A DNA stretch of 64,000 bases from Planctomycetaceae bacterium (GTDB taxonomy: Bacteria > Planctomycetota > Planctomycetia > Planctomycetales > Planctomycetaceae), in assembly GCA_041398825.1 (NCBI GenBank), contig JAWKTX010000004.1:124001-188000 (forward strand). The letters are read 5' to 3'. The notes under the pieces are model-generated. The model had not been told where the DNA came from and searched no databases. It saw only the letters and a list, made by a program, of their open reading frames with translations. Positions 18,895-27,376 of the stretch are shown in pieces; the first letter of the stretch is position 1, and each line of letters begins with the position of its first letter. A program made the position numbers and the translations under genes.

Positions 18895-19383
18895 ATGTTA
18901 ACCCTGTTTGACCTAATTCGATTGATTGGCGCTTTGGTTGGCGCGGTCGTTTTCGGATCAACTGGCTGGAACACGCTTGGCATACTCGGTTGTGTTGTGG
19001 GTGCCCCAGTTGGACTCGTAGTGGGTGCGATGATTGGACAGATGCCTCTCATCGTCTGCCTCAAGTGGATGTCACGACGATTTGATCGCATGACCGATGA
19101 ACAATTGGAAGGCGAACTCCATGATCCTGCCTGCCTGACTCCCAACATACTATTGCTTGAACTCAACCGACGTGGCTTCGACATTCGACGCGAACTACCA
19201 TTCGTCCAATCACTGTTGGCATCCGATGAAATGCATCGTCGCACCGCAGGGTGGGCGGCCTTGAATTCCGCGTTTCCGGAACTTGTTGGTCGAATTCCAA
19301 GCTATAATCCAACCGCAACAACCGCGGAATGCAAAGCTGAATGCGAACCGTTACTGAACGCGACAGAACCAAAATCGGCATAG
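18895..19383 (+). CDS. Integron cassette gene 2, membrane/HEAT-like hypothetical protein
   Basis: 162 residues from ATG at 18895, 32 bp after the GTT of attC A. Residues 1-60 form two hydrophobic, glycine-rich segments ('LIGALVGAVVFGSTGW', 'VVGAPVGLVVGAMIGQMPL'); the soluble part has 'MTDEQLEGELHDPACLTPNI', 'LELNRRGFDIRRELPFV' and 'RRTAGWAALNSAFPELVGRI', which reads like one or two HEAT-type helical repeats. Function unknown. The final Ala and TAG stop come from the 3' end of the group II intron inserted at 19380; without it the frame would continue into the attC and stop there, which is common for cassettes. Confidence 0.7.
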   Translation: MLTLFDLIRLIGALVGAVVFGSTGWNTLGILGCVVGAPVGLVVGAMIGQMPLIVCLKWMSRRFDRMTDEQLEGELHDPACLTPNILLLELNRRGFDIRRELPFVQSLLASDEMHRRTAGWAALNSAFPELVGRIPSYNPTATTAECKAECEPLLNATEPKSA

Positions 19384-19386
19384 GGG

Positions 19387-19854
19387 TCAGCCTTGGGGCT
19401 GAGCCCCTCCCACACCACCCGACATGCGGGTCCGCACCGGGCGGTTCAGATCTTTCGCAGTGAGTGTCTGCCAGATTGTGAACAGGCTGACTAATCCTTC
19501 CTGAGCGAGATAGTCCAGCGACAGTGCTTCGTGCACGGCTTTGCTGGACGACAGCGTCCACGGACCTTTGCGACTGCAGCCGTGAGTCACGGCTTCGTCT
19601 TCTGTCACGCCGAGTTGACGCAGGTTCGCGATCCTCGTGCGGACGCCTCGCCATTGCTTCCAGTAGCAAGCCCGGATGCGGCGGCGAATCCACTTGTCGA
19701 GTTCCGCGAAGTACGTTTTGTTCGGCACGAGACGAAAGTAACCCACTCAACCCTGAAAGTAGCGACGCAGTTCCGTGAAACGATGAGACATCGACACGCC
19801 GCGGTTGCGACGTGTGATCTGCTTGACGCGGTGAAGACTTCTTATGCCGAGGAT
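19387..19854 (-). pseudogene. Group II intron reverse transcriptase/maturase, C-terminal remnant
   Basis: About 155 residues of the maturase (X/GIIM) region remain. Before an in-frame TGA at 19747-19749: 'SLHRVKQITRRNRGVSMSHR' then 'FTELRRYFQG'; after it: 'VGYFRLVPNKTYFAELDKWI', 'ACYWKQWRGVRTRIANLRQL', 'KGPWTLSSSKAVHEALS' and 'NRPVRTRMSGGVGG'. The stop replaces the Trp usually found in 'GWVGYF'. The fingers and palm, including the YxDD catalytic motif, are absent, so it cannot be active. Confidence 0.9.
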
Positions 19855-19869
19855 CGCCAACGGGGCAGC

Positions 19870-20160
19870 GCCAGCTTGTCGTTTGGAGTGCGGCGACTTG
19901 TCGCAGCTTTGGCTTTGATTCACCACGTCGAGTTTCCGCGAGCGGCAGGTTAAAATTGACTGACGCGGCAGACCTCGGCCAGAATTCCTGTCAGTTCCGT
20001 GACACGCCCAGGGACCTTCGCTTCTGCCGATCGCCAGATTCAACGAAGATTGGGTGCCTCGCGTGTTGTCGTAAATGCTTCCGGAATAGCCCCCCCTTTC
20101 GAAGATCGTTTGTCAGAAGAATCCAAAGCGGCGACAAGTCTCCGCACTCCAAGGTGGCGA
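19870..20160. repeat. Inverted dispersed repeat inside the intron remnant
   Basis: GGAGTGCGGCGACTTGTCGC followed by AGCTTTGG (about 19886-19913) is mirrored by GAATCCAAAGCGGCGACAAG followed by TCTCCGCACTCC (about 20118-20150). This gives an imperfect inverted pair around 200 bp of unrecognised DNA. It probably entered when the intron's reverse transcriptase was lost. Resembles a dispersed planctomycete repeat; no transposase is present. Confidence 0.6.
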
Positions 20161-20360
20161 TTGTCAAACCCGGCCCCAAAGAAGAGCAACGAGGCCGCAC
20201 CCCTTCGCAGGCTTCCTCCCCACGGATCGTCACCTCACCGCAGTTGCCCTCGCCTCATCCTTCACCCACAAAGAAACATTTGGCAAACTACTTCCTCAAT
20301 GAGTCCCGTTTTCGTACAGGGGACTTTCACCCCACAAGTCCGCGCCCATGTTGGGCGTAC

Positions 20361-20439
20361 CATGCAACGGAGTCGGCGGTCGGGTCGATTTTTGAAATCA
20401 ACGTCGCTCGCGCCGACCCGCTGATGCGAAACGTTCGTC
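20361..20439 (+). other. attC recombination site C (right part; left part at about 19364-19379)
   Basis: CATGCAACGGAGTCGGCGGT pairs with CGCCGACCCGCTGATGC downstream (GTCGGCG/CGCCGAC and CGG/CCG around an unpaired A) and ends at GTT (20433). The left end, AACCAAAATCGGC, lies 1 kb away across the group II intron. Base pairing of the outer part is weaker than in sites A and B, so this one may no longer recombine. Confidence 0.65.
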
Positions 20440-20450
20440 AGCAAAATCTA

Positions 20451-20969
20451 ATGACTCGATGGCACGTATCCATTGCTGACATCCTCGACGCAAAAGCCGA
20501 TGGGTTGATCTGCTCTGCCAATCCGAATCTCAACCTGTCCGGCGGCGTTGGCGGTGCATTCCTTCTTCGCTACGGCACTGAGATGCAAGATTTTCTCCAT
20601 CGTCACTTGCGATCAACAGGTCAAAGATTCATCGAGCCCGGCAGTGCGGTGTTGGCGCCTCCATGTGGATCGACGTACAAGGCCATCGCGAATGCGGTCG
20701 CAATCGATGCGTTCTACGACACCAACTGCGACTTCATTCGATCCGCTTATGAAAACGCCATCCGTCAGCTGGCTGCCGCATCGTGCCGAACGATTGCTGC
20801 TGCGTGCTTGGCGTGTGGGTACGGTCGGTGCTCAATCGCAAACTTCATCGAATCAATAGAAACTCTGATTGCTAGACCGTATTTGAATGTCGATACTATT
20901 ACTTTGGTAACCACCAACGCCGAACTCGCTGACGCCATCGCAGCGGTCGTCGGTGCTCCCCAAAGCTGA
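20451..20969 (+). CDS. Integron cassette gene 3, macro-domain (ADP-ribose binding) protein
   Basis: 172 residues from ATG at 20451, 18 bp after attC C (ATG 20424 is possible but inside the attC). 'WHVSIADILDAKADGLICSA' and 'NPNLNLSGGVGGAFLLRYG' match the macro-domain 'GDIT...DAIVNAAN..L.GGGGVAGAI' pattern: an Asp after the first strand, Asn-Pro-Asn and a Gly-rich loop for the diphosphate. 'IAAACLACGYGRCSI' corresponds to the second phosphate loop. Macro domains bind or hydrolyse ADP-ribose adducts and appear in toxin-antitoxin and antiphage systems; no partner toxin is beside it. The stop overlaps the left end of attC B. Family call good, activity unproven. Confidence 0.8.
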   Translation: MTRWHVSIADILDAKADGLICSANPNLNLSGGVGGAFLLRYGTEMQDFLHRHLRSTGQRFIEPGSAVLAPPCGSTYKAIANAVAIDAFYDTNCDFIRSAYENAIRQLAAASCRTIAAACLACGYGRCSIANFIESIETLIARPYLNVDTITLVTTNAELADAIAAVVGAPQS

Positions 20970-21058
20970 CGAACCATGCCATGCACCGGAGTGGCGGTGG
21001 CCAGCGGATTTGAAATGGAAGCTTTACTCCCGCCACCCGGTGATGGCGGGCGTTAGGC
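20968..21058 (+). other. attC recombination site B
   Basis: Ends AAC (20972) and GTTAGGC (21052-21058), the latter matching the GTTRRRY core. The left arm is GCCAT, G, CACCGG, A, GTGGCGG; the right arm is CCGCCAC, CCGGTG, ATGGC. All blocks pair with the same two one-sided unpaired bases as site A. Compared with A, paired positions vary together (AGCGG/CCGCT versus ACCGG/CCGGT), which supports selection on the fold. Confidence 0.9.
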
Positions 21059-21065
21059 GGTAAAG

Positions 21066-24000
21066 ATGTCATCGATTCCATTCGTGATGCCCTTGCAGGT
21101 CCGTCAGCTATTGACCAACTCGCTGATAGAATTGGTCACAGAAACAGACACGTCGCGGCTATACGATGAAGTGTCGCAGGACACAAGTGGTTTCAACTTT
21201 GTGGAAGTCGATGATCGTCTTTTCTTCGCTGTGGACCGCATTGAAGATGGAAGTGAATTATGGATGACCGACGGAACACAATCCGGAACTGTGAAGGTCA
21301 CCGATCGCCCGGGGCCGTTGTCGTCCAAAGTTCACGATCTGATTGAGTTTGATGGAGCTGCCTACTTTGTTGCTACAGACGATCGTGGGAGCGAGCAGCT
21401 GTACCGAACGGATGGCAACACAACACAAGTTGTGTTCGGAGAATCCACGGGGCAAAGAACTCACCGGATACAGCACTTAACGCAGGCGAATGGCAGGTTC
21501 TTCTTCGTTGCACCGGACGAAGATTTTCAGGAGCGGATTTGGGAGTCCGACGGAACAGCCTCGGGAACAAGGCTGTTCAGGGCAGAGGCACTTCTGCAGT
21601 CACAACCAACCATGCTGATCGCCACTCAAACGCACCTGCTTCTGACATTTCCGGACCCTGAGTCATTCTCGCAACAGTTGTATTCCATCGACCTGGCTGG
21701 CAGAAGTCCGATGACGCTGCTTGCGACCACAGATGAGTCACTCAAGTTTGCGAATGAAAAAGCAGGGCTCGCGACATTCACGTATTCCGCCAGGTATCCG
21801 CCGTACGGCAATGATCGGTTAGAGGTGCTGATCACCGATGGCACGGCCAAAGGGACGTACAGAGTTGTTAATCATGAAACCAGAAATCCCATCGTGGTCG
21901 ACAGGGTCTATGGGCAGACGAAGAATGGAGTCATTCTTCGGGTGTGGAACGGTGAAATTCGCGAGGCCTGGTACGTGGACAGGAGAACGGGGGCGGCAAG
22001 TGCAATCATGTTTGGAGACTGGCCGATCTCGTATTCGGCCCTCGCCCTAAGCGACGATGGCGTGCTGTTTTCAAGTGGCAATGATCTGTTGAGATTCAGT
22101 AATTCGACAAAAGAAGTTTCAGTTCTTTATCGCGAAAAGGATTTCTGGTTCAGCGGCGTGGAGATCGACAATGACCGTGCCATCGTGCTGTTTGGGTTCG
22201 AAGAGACCTGGGGCAGACACTACGGTTCTGCCATCATTCAATATTCCACAGACAAGGGAGCAACATGGACCAGGAGCCCATCACCGTATAATGGGAGACA
22301 TCCATTGGTTGCTGGTTTCGTGAATGGTCAACTGCTGCATCTGTCGGGAAACGATCAACAACCCGTAAGTCTGAACGCAATCTCGCTCACAACCAGTCAG
22401 GAGGTAGAACTGTTCAATTTCGGAACCGGGACCGGACCGAATTCTCCACAGATTCGGCCTTTGACTACGATTGGCGACACGCTGTACGGCTGGGATTTCG
22501 ATCTTGGTCTGGTCAGTATTGATCCTGAGGACGGAGTACAGCAGGTTGTCTCTGCGGACGACAGATTTGGTGCCTACGGTTTTGGTGGAATTCAGCTCTT
22601 TTCTGGCACCGACAAAGCATTGGGCATGCTATGGACACATTATTACGAGCATCTGAACAACAGCGATCGGTTGCTTGGTTATGAATTCTGGAGTATCGAC
22701 GCGGGTACTTTTCAGTTCCTGGGTGAGTTGGCTGAAGGAATCAATTCCGGTGGCATGACGGCTATTGCCGCACCAAATGGGCAATTCTATCTGCTGGACG
22801 GCGGCCAAACGCCGGGATTGTGGGTGACAGACGGAACACCTCGCGGGACACAGCTGGTCAAAGAACTGCCCTCGGGCGACACGTTCGGATACGCCCAAAC
22901 GTCAATGCATAATTTCAAGGGTGAAGTGCTGTTTACATTCCGTTCCCGGTCCGCCGAGAAAGCGGAGATTTGGAAAACCGACGGTACGAAGGAAGGGACG
23001 ATTCGCATCTGGGACACTGCCGAACCTGACTGGGGCAGCCAACTGATTGCGTCAAGGACAACAACGGCCTGGACTGAGGTTAACGGTTCCGGAACAAATA
23101 GCCGGTTGTTTGCTGTCACAGAAACTTCTGAGTCGCCAGTGTGGATTCGTCATGATATGAAAGGTCGGGAACTCAATTGGCCGTCAATCGTCGAGCATGA
23201 CCTCCCCACCAACGAGATCTACTTTACAGCCTATATTTCTGTGTCGCAGGAACCTGATGTCAAAACAATGGCACAGGCTGTTTTTCGGATCAACGACAAG
23301 CTTGAAGCAGAGATCGTGGTGTCTCCGTATGAGCTGCAGTTCCAGCAAGTGGTGGATCTGAAACTTGCGGATGACAGGATACTCTTCACGACTGCACGGT
23401 ATGATGATGGAACCGCCACTTTTTCCCTACAGTCATACGACATCACAACCGCAGACGTAACACTGCTCCACGAAGGACCAACGATTTGGCACGGAAATAA
23501 TGGCTACTCGCTCGGACGGTCCGAAGAACGACTGCAGCGGATTTCCGGTCCGAACGGAGATCGTTTTCTGTATCTCACGAAAACCGACCCGAACACTGGG
23601 TATCGTCGACTTTGGAAGACCGACGGGACACCGGAAGGTACTTACTCGGTGCTGCCTCGGTTTGCGGACAAGCTGCTGATTCCGCCTGACGCAGAATTCG
23701 TTCAGCACGAAGACAGCATTGTGTTCAATGCCGCCCTGCCGGAAACCGGATACGAGTTGTTTCGAATTCGCACGGATACCCAGACCCCCGTCCTGAACGA
23801 TGTTTCCATCAATGTGCAGAACGGCAAATCCATTGTGACCTGGCAGGAAACGGGGGCGGCTGTGCAGTACGACGTGTGGCTGAAAGATCTTTCCAATCCG
23901 GCTGCTCCGACCATTCAACGGCGTGTTGAGAAAGCATCACTGGAACTGGACGAAGAGCTGACCAGCACGGCTTATCGCGTATCCGTCCGAGTCATCACAT

Positions 24001-25400
24001 TGTTTGGAGAATTGTCCCGATGGAGCAAGGCGGTTGATGTGTCCGTCGGCGAAACACCGATTGTCTACTGGCATGCGGCCAAAACAACGTCCGCCATTCC
24101 TTCCTTCGCATGGTCTCGTCCCGCAGACGCACTTTACGACGAGATCTGGGTTACCAACCGAGATTCAAAAACGCGAGTCCTGTACGAAACACACCTGACT
24201 TCCAGTTTATTCACGGCTGAATCGCCACTTGGGCACGGTCATCATACTGTTTGGGTTCGCTCACGACTGAAGAACGGAGAATTCAGTGCCTGGAGCCAGG
24301 GTGTCAATTTTGATGTGGTCGGAGCTCCCATTGAATTGACCAGTGGTTCAGGCGAGCAGACATCGCAGCACTTTGAGATTCTCTGGCCAGCCGTGGAGCA
24401 TGCGACGTCCTACGAAGTGCGAATTGTTGCTGCCGGCCAATCCACCTCGACGTATCGTGCTGTCAATATCCCCAACGTTCATCATCAGATTGCAACGGCC
24501 CTGCGGGCCAATGATTACAAGGTTTTTGTTCGCGCATACCGAGGAAACCGAGTGCTGACGGAATGGGGTTCCGGGACGAATCTTAAGATGCTGGTGGCTC
24601 CAACCAACGTTCGCGCAGACCGAGAAACAATCGCGTGGGACTCTTCCGCGCTTCCGGCATTGTACACAATAGAAATCTGGCGGAGAGATTCCGGTCAGTT
24701 CATCAATCGCTGGGGGAAACTCACCAGAACGCAGATCGCCACACGTACCAACCTGACGCCCGGGATGTACGACGTTCGACTGCGATCGAGCTTCACAGAC
24801 GGAAGAACGTCCGGTTGGTCGACCCCGGTGGACCTCATGATTCCACACCCGGCCCCGACGATCACATCGTCCGCCGAGCCAACAGCGGATGCGACCCCCT
24901 TCATCACATGGACACCGGCTGCCTCAGGCAATTCGCCGGTCGCCTATGAAATCCAGGTGACAGAGGCAGGGCACACCACGCCGATCTATCAGGCAGATGG
25001 GATCACAACCATCAGTCACCGCGTTGATTCACAGCTTTCCGTTGGGACGTACGAGATCCGGGTCCGTGCGCATTATTCCGATGGCAGTCAGTCGTTCTGG
25101 AGCAATGCGCAACAACTGACTATCGGTCCGCCAACAGTTGCCCGTCTGGTGGCGGGAACCCTGAGCTGGGCTCCCGTCAAAGGGGCGACGCATTACGAAT
25201 TGTGGATCGATTATTGGGGTGATCATTCGGCCGCGCGAAAACGTATTGTCCACGAAAAATTTCTGGTAGATACTGATTGGCAGCTTCCTTGGACGCTGCC
25301 AGGCGGGCGTTACAAAGCCTGGGTTCGTGCCATCCGTGGAGAAGCAGGCAGCCTCTATCAGTCGAAGTGGAGCCAGGCGATCGAATTTCGTCGTCCATAA
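21066..25400 (+). CDS. Large 'ELWxTDGT' repeat protein with C-terminal FnIII-like domains
   Basis: 1444 residues from ATG at 21066; an in-frame TAG at 21054 inside attC B blocks a longer frame. Residues 1-900 are propeller-like with repeated 'ELWMTDGTQSGTVKV', 'GLWVTDGTPRGTQLV', 'EIWKTDGTKEGTIRI' and 'RLWKTDGTPEGTYSV'. From about residue 900 come five or so FnIII-like units ('ISWxxxxxAxxYDVWL', 'YRVSVRVITLFGELSRWS'). Such proteins are normally exported, yet there is no signal peptide; the start 'VRQLLTNSLIELV' resembles what follows the planctomycete N-terminal 'LExRxLL' sorting motif. The native 5' end may have been lost at the attC junction. 4.3 kb would be very large for a cassette, and no attC follows it. 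Confidence 0.85.
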   Translation: MSSIPFVMPLQVRQLLTNSLIELVTETDTSRLYDEVSQDTSGFNFVEVDDRLFFAVDRIEDGSELWMTDGTQSGTVKVTDRPGPLSSKVHDLIEFDGAAYFVATDDRGSEQLYRTDGNTTQVVFGESTGQRTHRIQHLTQANGRFFFVAPDEDFQERIWESDGTASGTRLFRAEALLQSQPTMLIATQTHLLLTFPDPESFSQQLYSIDLAGRSPMTLLATTDESLKFANEKAGLATFTYSARYPPYGNDRLEVLITDGTAKGTYRVVNHETRNPIVVDRVYGQTKNGVILRVWNGEIREAWYVDRRTGAASAIMFGDWPISYSALALSDDGVLFSSGNDLLRFSNSTKEVSVLYREKDFWFSGVEIDNDRAIVLFGFEETWGRHYGSAIIQYSTDKGATWTRSPSPYNGRHPLVAGFVNGQLLHLSGNDQQPVSLNAISLTTSQEVELFNFGTGTGPNSPQIRPLTTIGDTLYGWDFDLGLVSIDPEDGVQQVVSADDRFGAYGFGGIQLFSGTDKALGMLWTHYYEHLNNSDRLLGYEFWSIDAGTFQFLGELAEGINSGGMTAIAAPNGQFYLLDGGQTPGLWVTDGTPRGTQLVKELPSGDTFGYAQTSMHNFKGEVLFTFRSRSAEKAEIWKTDGTKEGTIRIWDTAEPDWGSQLIASRTTTAWTEVNGSGTNSRLFAVTETSESPVWIRHDMKGRELNWPSIVEHDLPTNEIYFTAYISVSQEPDVKTMAQAVFRINDKLEAEIVVSPYELQFQQVVDLKLADDRILFTTARYDDGTATFSLQSYDITTADVTLLHEGPTIWHGNNGYSLGRSEERLQRISGPNGDRFLYLTKTDPNTGYRRLWKTDGTPEGTYSVLPRFADKLLIPPDAEFVQHEDSIVFNAALPETGYELFRIRTDTQTPVLNDVSINVQNGKSIVTWQETGAAVQYDVWLKDLSNPAAPTIQRRVEKASLELDEELTSTAYRVSVRVITLFGELSRWSKAVDVSVGETPIVYWHAAKTTSAIPSFAWSRPADALYDEIWVTNRDSKTRVLYETHLTSSLFTAESPLGHGHHTVWVRSRLKNGEFSAWSQGVNFDVVGAPIELTSGSGEQTSQHFEILWPAVEHATSYEVRIVAAGQSTSTYRAVNIPNVHHQIATALRANDYKVFVRAYRGNRVLTEWGSGTNLKMLVAPTNVRADRETIAWDSSALPALYTIEIWRRDSGQFINRWGKLTRTQIATRTNLTPGMYDVRLRSSFTDGRTSGWSTPVDLMIPHPAPTITSSAEPTADATPFITWTPAASGNSPVAYEIQVTEAGHTTPIYQADGITTISHRVDSQLSVGTYEIRVRAHYSDGSQSFWSNAQQLTIGPPTVARLVAGTLSWAPVKGATHYELWIDYWGDHSAARKRIVHEKFLVDTDWQLPWTLPGGRYKAWVRAIRGEAGSLYQSKWSQAIEFRRP

Positions 25401-26279
25401 CACACCACTGACGAAGTTGCGATCCGGCGGATGCACTTGCCGCGAAGCCTCGGTGCGTGCTACTTTCATTCGCAGCGGGCGGTCATCTGTTGCTTCGATG
25501 ACTTCGGTACGAAGAGACACAAGAGGTGTCAGGCACCGTTTTCATTAGGACGCGTTTTGCAGTTGCTCCGTTTGCCCAGGTTTCATCGCCAAGTAGCGAA
25601 CGGCGATTCACTCTACAACGAATTGCAGTCGGCCCCGCCTCCGTTTGCGCAATATTCACAGGCTCCAGCCAGCCCGCACTTCGACAAACGGGCCATGCAG
25701 ACAGCGAGACATCTTTCGAAGCGATGCGAGACCAGCATCGTTTCGATCGCGGGAGCCGGATGAATGACAGCGTCTCGAACAACACAAATCGATGTTCAGA
25801 TCGTTTCAAAACAGAAACCGATCTCTTCGCCGCTACGCCACTTCGAGGATGCAGCCTCAATCGTTGCTCGAACAACTGTCGCATCCGAATCAATCCCAAA
25901 ATCCGCCGGAACCGAACCACCGTTAAATCGCCATTCCCAGGGTGACAACCCGTTGCCCCTTCGGTAAACTGCTCCGCAGCGGATCCATTATCGTGATGAA
26001 TCCCGCAAGCAAACAACCGAGCCGCAAGCACTCGCCAAGCGGCAAAGTTCAACGCTCGATCTATACACCAGCATCCTGCGTTGCATAGATCGCAAGTCGT
26101 TATACTACCTGGGGTGTTGCATCGGCTTCGCACGCCAGCCTCTGGCTTTGACGCATAGCGGGTTCCGGTGCGAATTGCATTGAAGAGGTTGTGATCCGTT
26201 CTTACAAGAAATCGCCAAGAATTGTTCGGAACAGGCGAACAGAAATTGTTTCACACACTAATTCATTGGATGATCTAGA
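25401..26279. other. Gene-poor region
   Basis: About 880 bp. Several open frames of 60-216 codons cross it on both strands, but their translations are Arg/Ser-rich, overlap one another and match nothing I recognise. AGGTGTCAGGCACCGTTTTC at about 25523 resembles a small dispersed palindromic motif. No attC, terminator or RNA gene was found. Confidence 0.5.
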
Positions 26280-26474
26280 ATGAGCGAATGTTATTGCTGT
26301 GGTAACGATGTCGAGTGTCTTGTGCAAGAATGCGGAATCTGCGATTGGCCCATTGGCAAACGGGTCTGCCGCGAGAAACGTTGCAGCCCCATATCCAACG
26401 CGATATGGAAACTCTTTTTCGTTGCCGCTCTTGTCGTGTCCACCGCGGTAGTGGCGTGGCAATTGTTAGCTTGA
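26280..26474 (+). CDS. Small Cys-rich membrane protein
   Basis: 64 residues from ATG at 26280. The N-terminal half has paired cysteines (CYCCGNDVECLVQECGIC, then VCREKRC) typical of a zinc-ribbon-like knot; the C-terminal half is one membrane segment (LFFVAALVVSTAVVAWQLL). The arrangement, a cytoplasmic metal knuckle and a tail anchor, and the tight organisation before a hairpin terminator favour a real gene, although the ribosome site is weak. No family is recognised. Confidence 0.45.
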   Translation: MSECYCCGNDVECLVQECGICDWPIGKRVCREKRCSPISNAIWKLFFVAALVVSTAVVAWQLLA

Positions 26475-26545
26475 CCCTGTTGGACATCGAATGATTGCAG
26501 CGATCCAAGCTGGTCAATAGCCTTATTCGCAGGGTAACCATAGTG

Positions 26546-26616
26546 GATTAGAAAATCGCGAAGCCGAGTTCTAATCTTTTGTTCAAGGAGCCCGGAGCGA
26601 TGTTCGGGCTTTTCTT
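26546..26616 (+). terminator. Two hairpins, the second terminator-like
   Basis: GATTAGAA (26546-26553) pairs with TTCTAATC (26569-26576), followed by TTTT. AGCCCG (26589-26594) pairs with CGGGCT (26605-26610), followed by TTTTCTTTT. Together they could end transcription of the small gene at 26280, or be the 3' end of a small RNA. Confidence 0.55.
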
Positions 26617-27376
26617 TTGCGCGATTTGGTGGATTGAATATCAGAGCACTGCTTTCAGTGGGGTGTCGGCTGGCATTAGGTCGCTTTGGGACGAGTTCTT
26701 CCGAGTGAGCGGGGATCGGTAATGGGCTCAGTTGTGAGTGGATTCGCGACGAGGCAGCGGGGCGGGCGTTGATGACAGACGCCATTCCAGCGGCGGTGGT
26801 TGGATGCGGATGAAGCATTCGAACTGCAATGGATGATCGAAGACCGGACAGCGAAGACCGTTGTCTGGTACACGAGTCAGCACCGGCGGCGACCATTGTT
26901 CGAGACTAGATGCGGCCCGTTGGATTCAAGTGATTTCAGAATGGCCACACGACCCAGCCGTGATCCCGCGTCTACTGGCTTTTATCAGCAGACCACCATC
27001 AGAAAACGTCAGGCGTTGACTGAGAAGCAGCGTGGTGGCGAATGGGATTCGCAATATGTGAATATCGGTCTTCGCAACATGTTTATTTCCTGAGATCAGG
27101 CGGCAGTCATCGCGAAGAAGCTGGCCGTTCAAGTGGACTCCGGTTGTGGAGAACTTCGAAACTGCCGGGATCCGCAATGGAAGTTGTATCCACAGTGCCA
27201 TCCGGTATCAGCGGCGAGTATATTTCGTTCGTAGTCTCCCATGCCTCTGAGTATGTCCGAGGCTGATAACCTGAAGCTGAACTAGAGCTGTTTCCTGCCA
27301 GCATTGGGACAGCACAGGGAAATCGTCCAGGGCATGCCCCGGTTCAACGACTTTCAATACAAGAGAAGAATTACTC
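26617..27376. other. Gene-poor region
   Basis: No convincing gene. The longest plus frame (26800-27093) has no ribosome site or known family. The last bases hold the ribosome binding site of the next gene (AAGAGAAGAA). Confidence 0.45.

Larger units (their letters stand above)
19380..20360 (-). mobile_element. Degenerate group II intron (IIC-attC-like) inserted in an attC
   Basis: On the minus strand the element begins at 20360 with GTACGCCCAACATGGGCGCG, close to the GUGYG 5' end of group II introns, with the first two domain I hairpins (CGCCC/GGGCG, then GGAC...GGGGTGAAAGTCC). It ends at 19380 with a domain V-like stem (ACCGCCCGG...TCGGGTGGT) and a domain VI-like stem (TCAGCC/GGCTGA flanked by GGGG/CCCC) and CCCCTAT. 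Only the C-terminal part of the reverse transcriptase remains, and the middle is deleted and replaced by repeat DNA. Joining 19379 to 20361 restores a plausible attC. The orientation, opposite to the cassettes, is that known for IIC-attC introns. Confidence 0.8.
18333..21058 (+). mobile_element. Integron cassette array without integrase (CALIN-like)
   Basis: Three attC-like sites (about 18778-18867, one split at about 19364-19379 plus 20361-20439, and 20968-21058) follow three small plus-strand genes, each gene lying just before its site. The first and last attC share sequence and an identical folding plan. The genes are closely packed and functionally unrelated, as in cassette arrays. No tyrosine recombinase gene or attI was found in the window. 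The left end is not defined because no attC was seen before 18333. Confidence 0.8.

Noticed and set aside
19163..19750. 195-codon minus-strand frame
   Set aside because: It is the maturase tail and cassette 2 read in the wrong frame; the correct maturase frame is known.
19956..20969. Single 337-codon gene including the macro domain
   Set aside because: The first 165 codons read through intron remnant and attC DNA; the macro domain starts at 20451.
25515..25545. Small palindromic motif GGTGTCAGGCACC
   Set aside because: Only one copy is visible here, so a repeat family cannot be supported from this window.
25483..26133. 216-codon minus-strand frame
   Set aside because: Arg/Ser-rich translation with no family and competing frames on the other strand.
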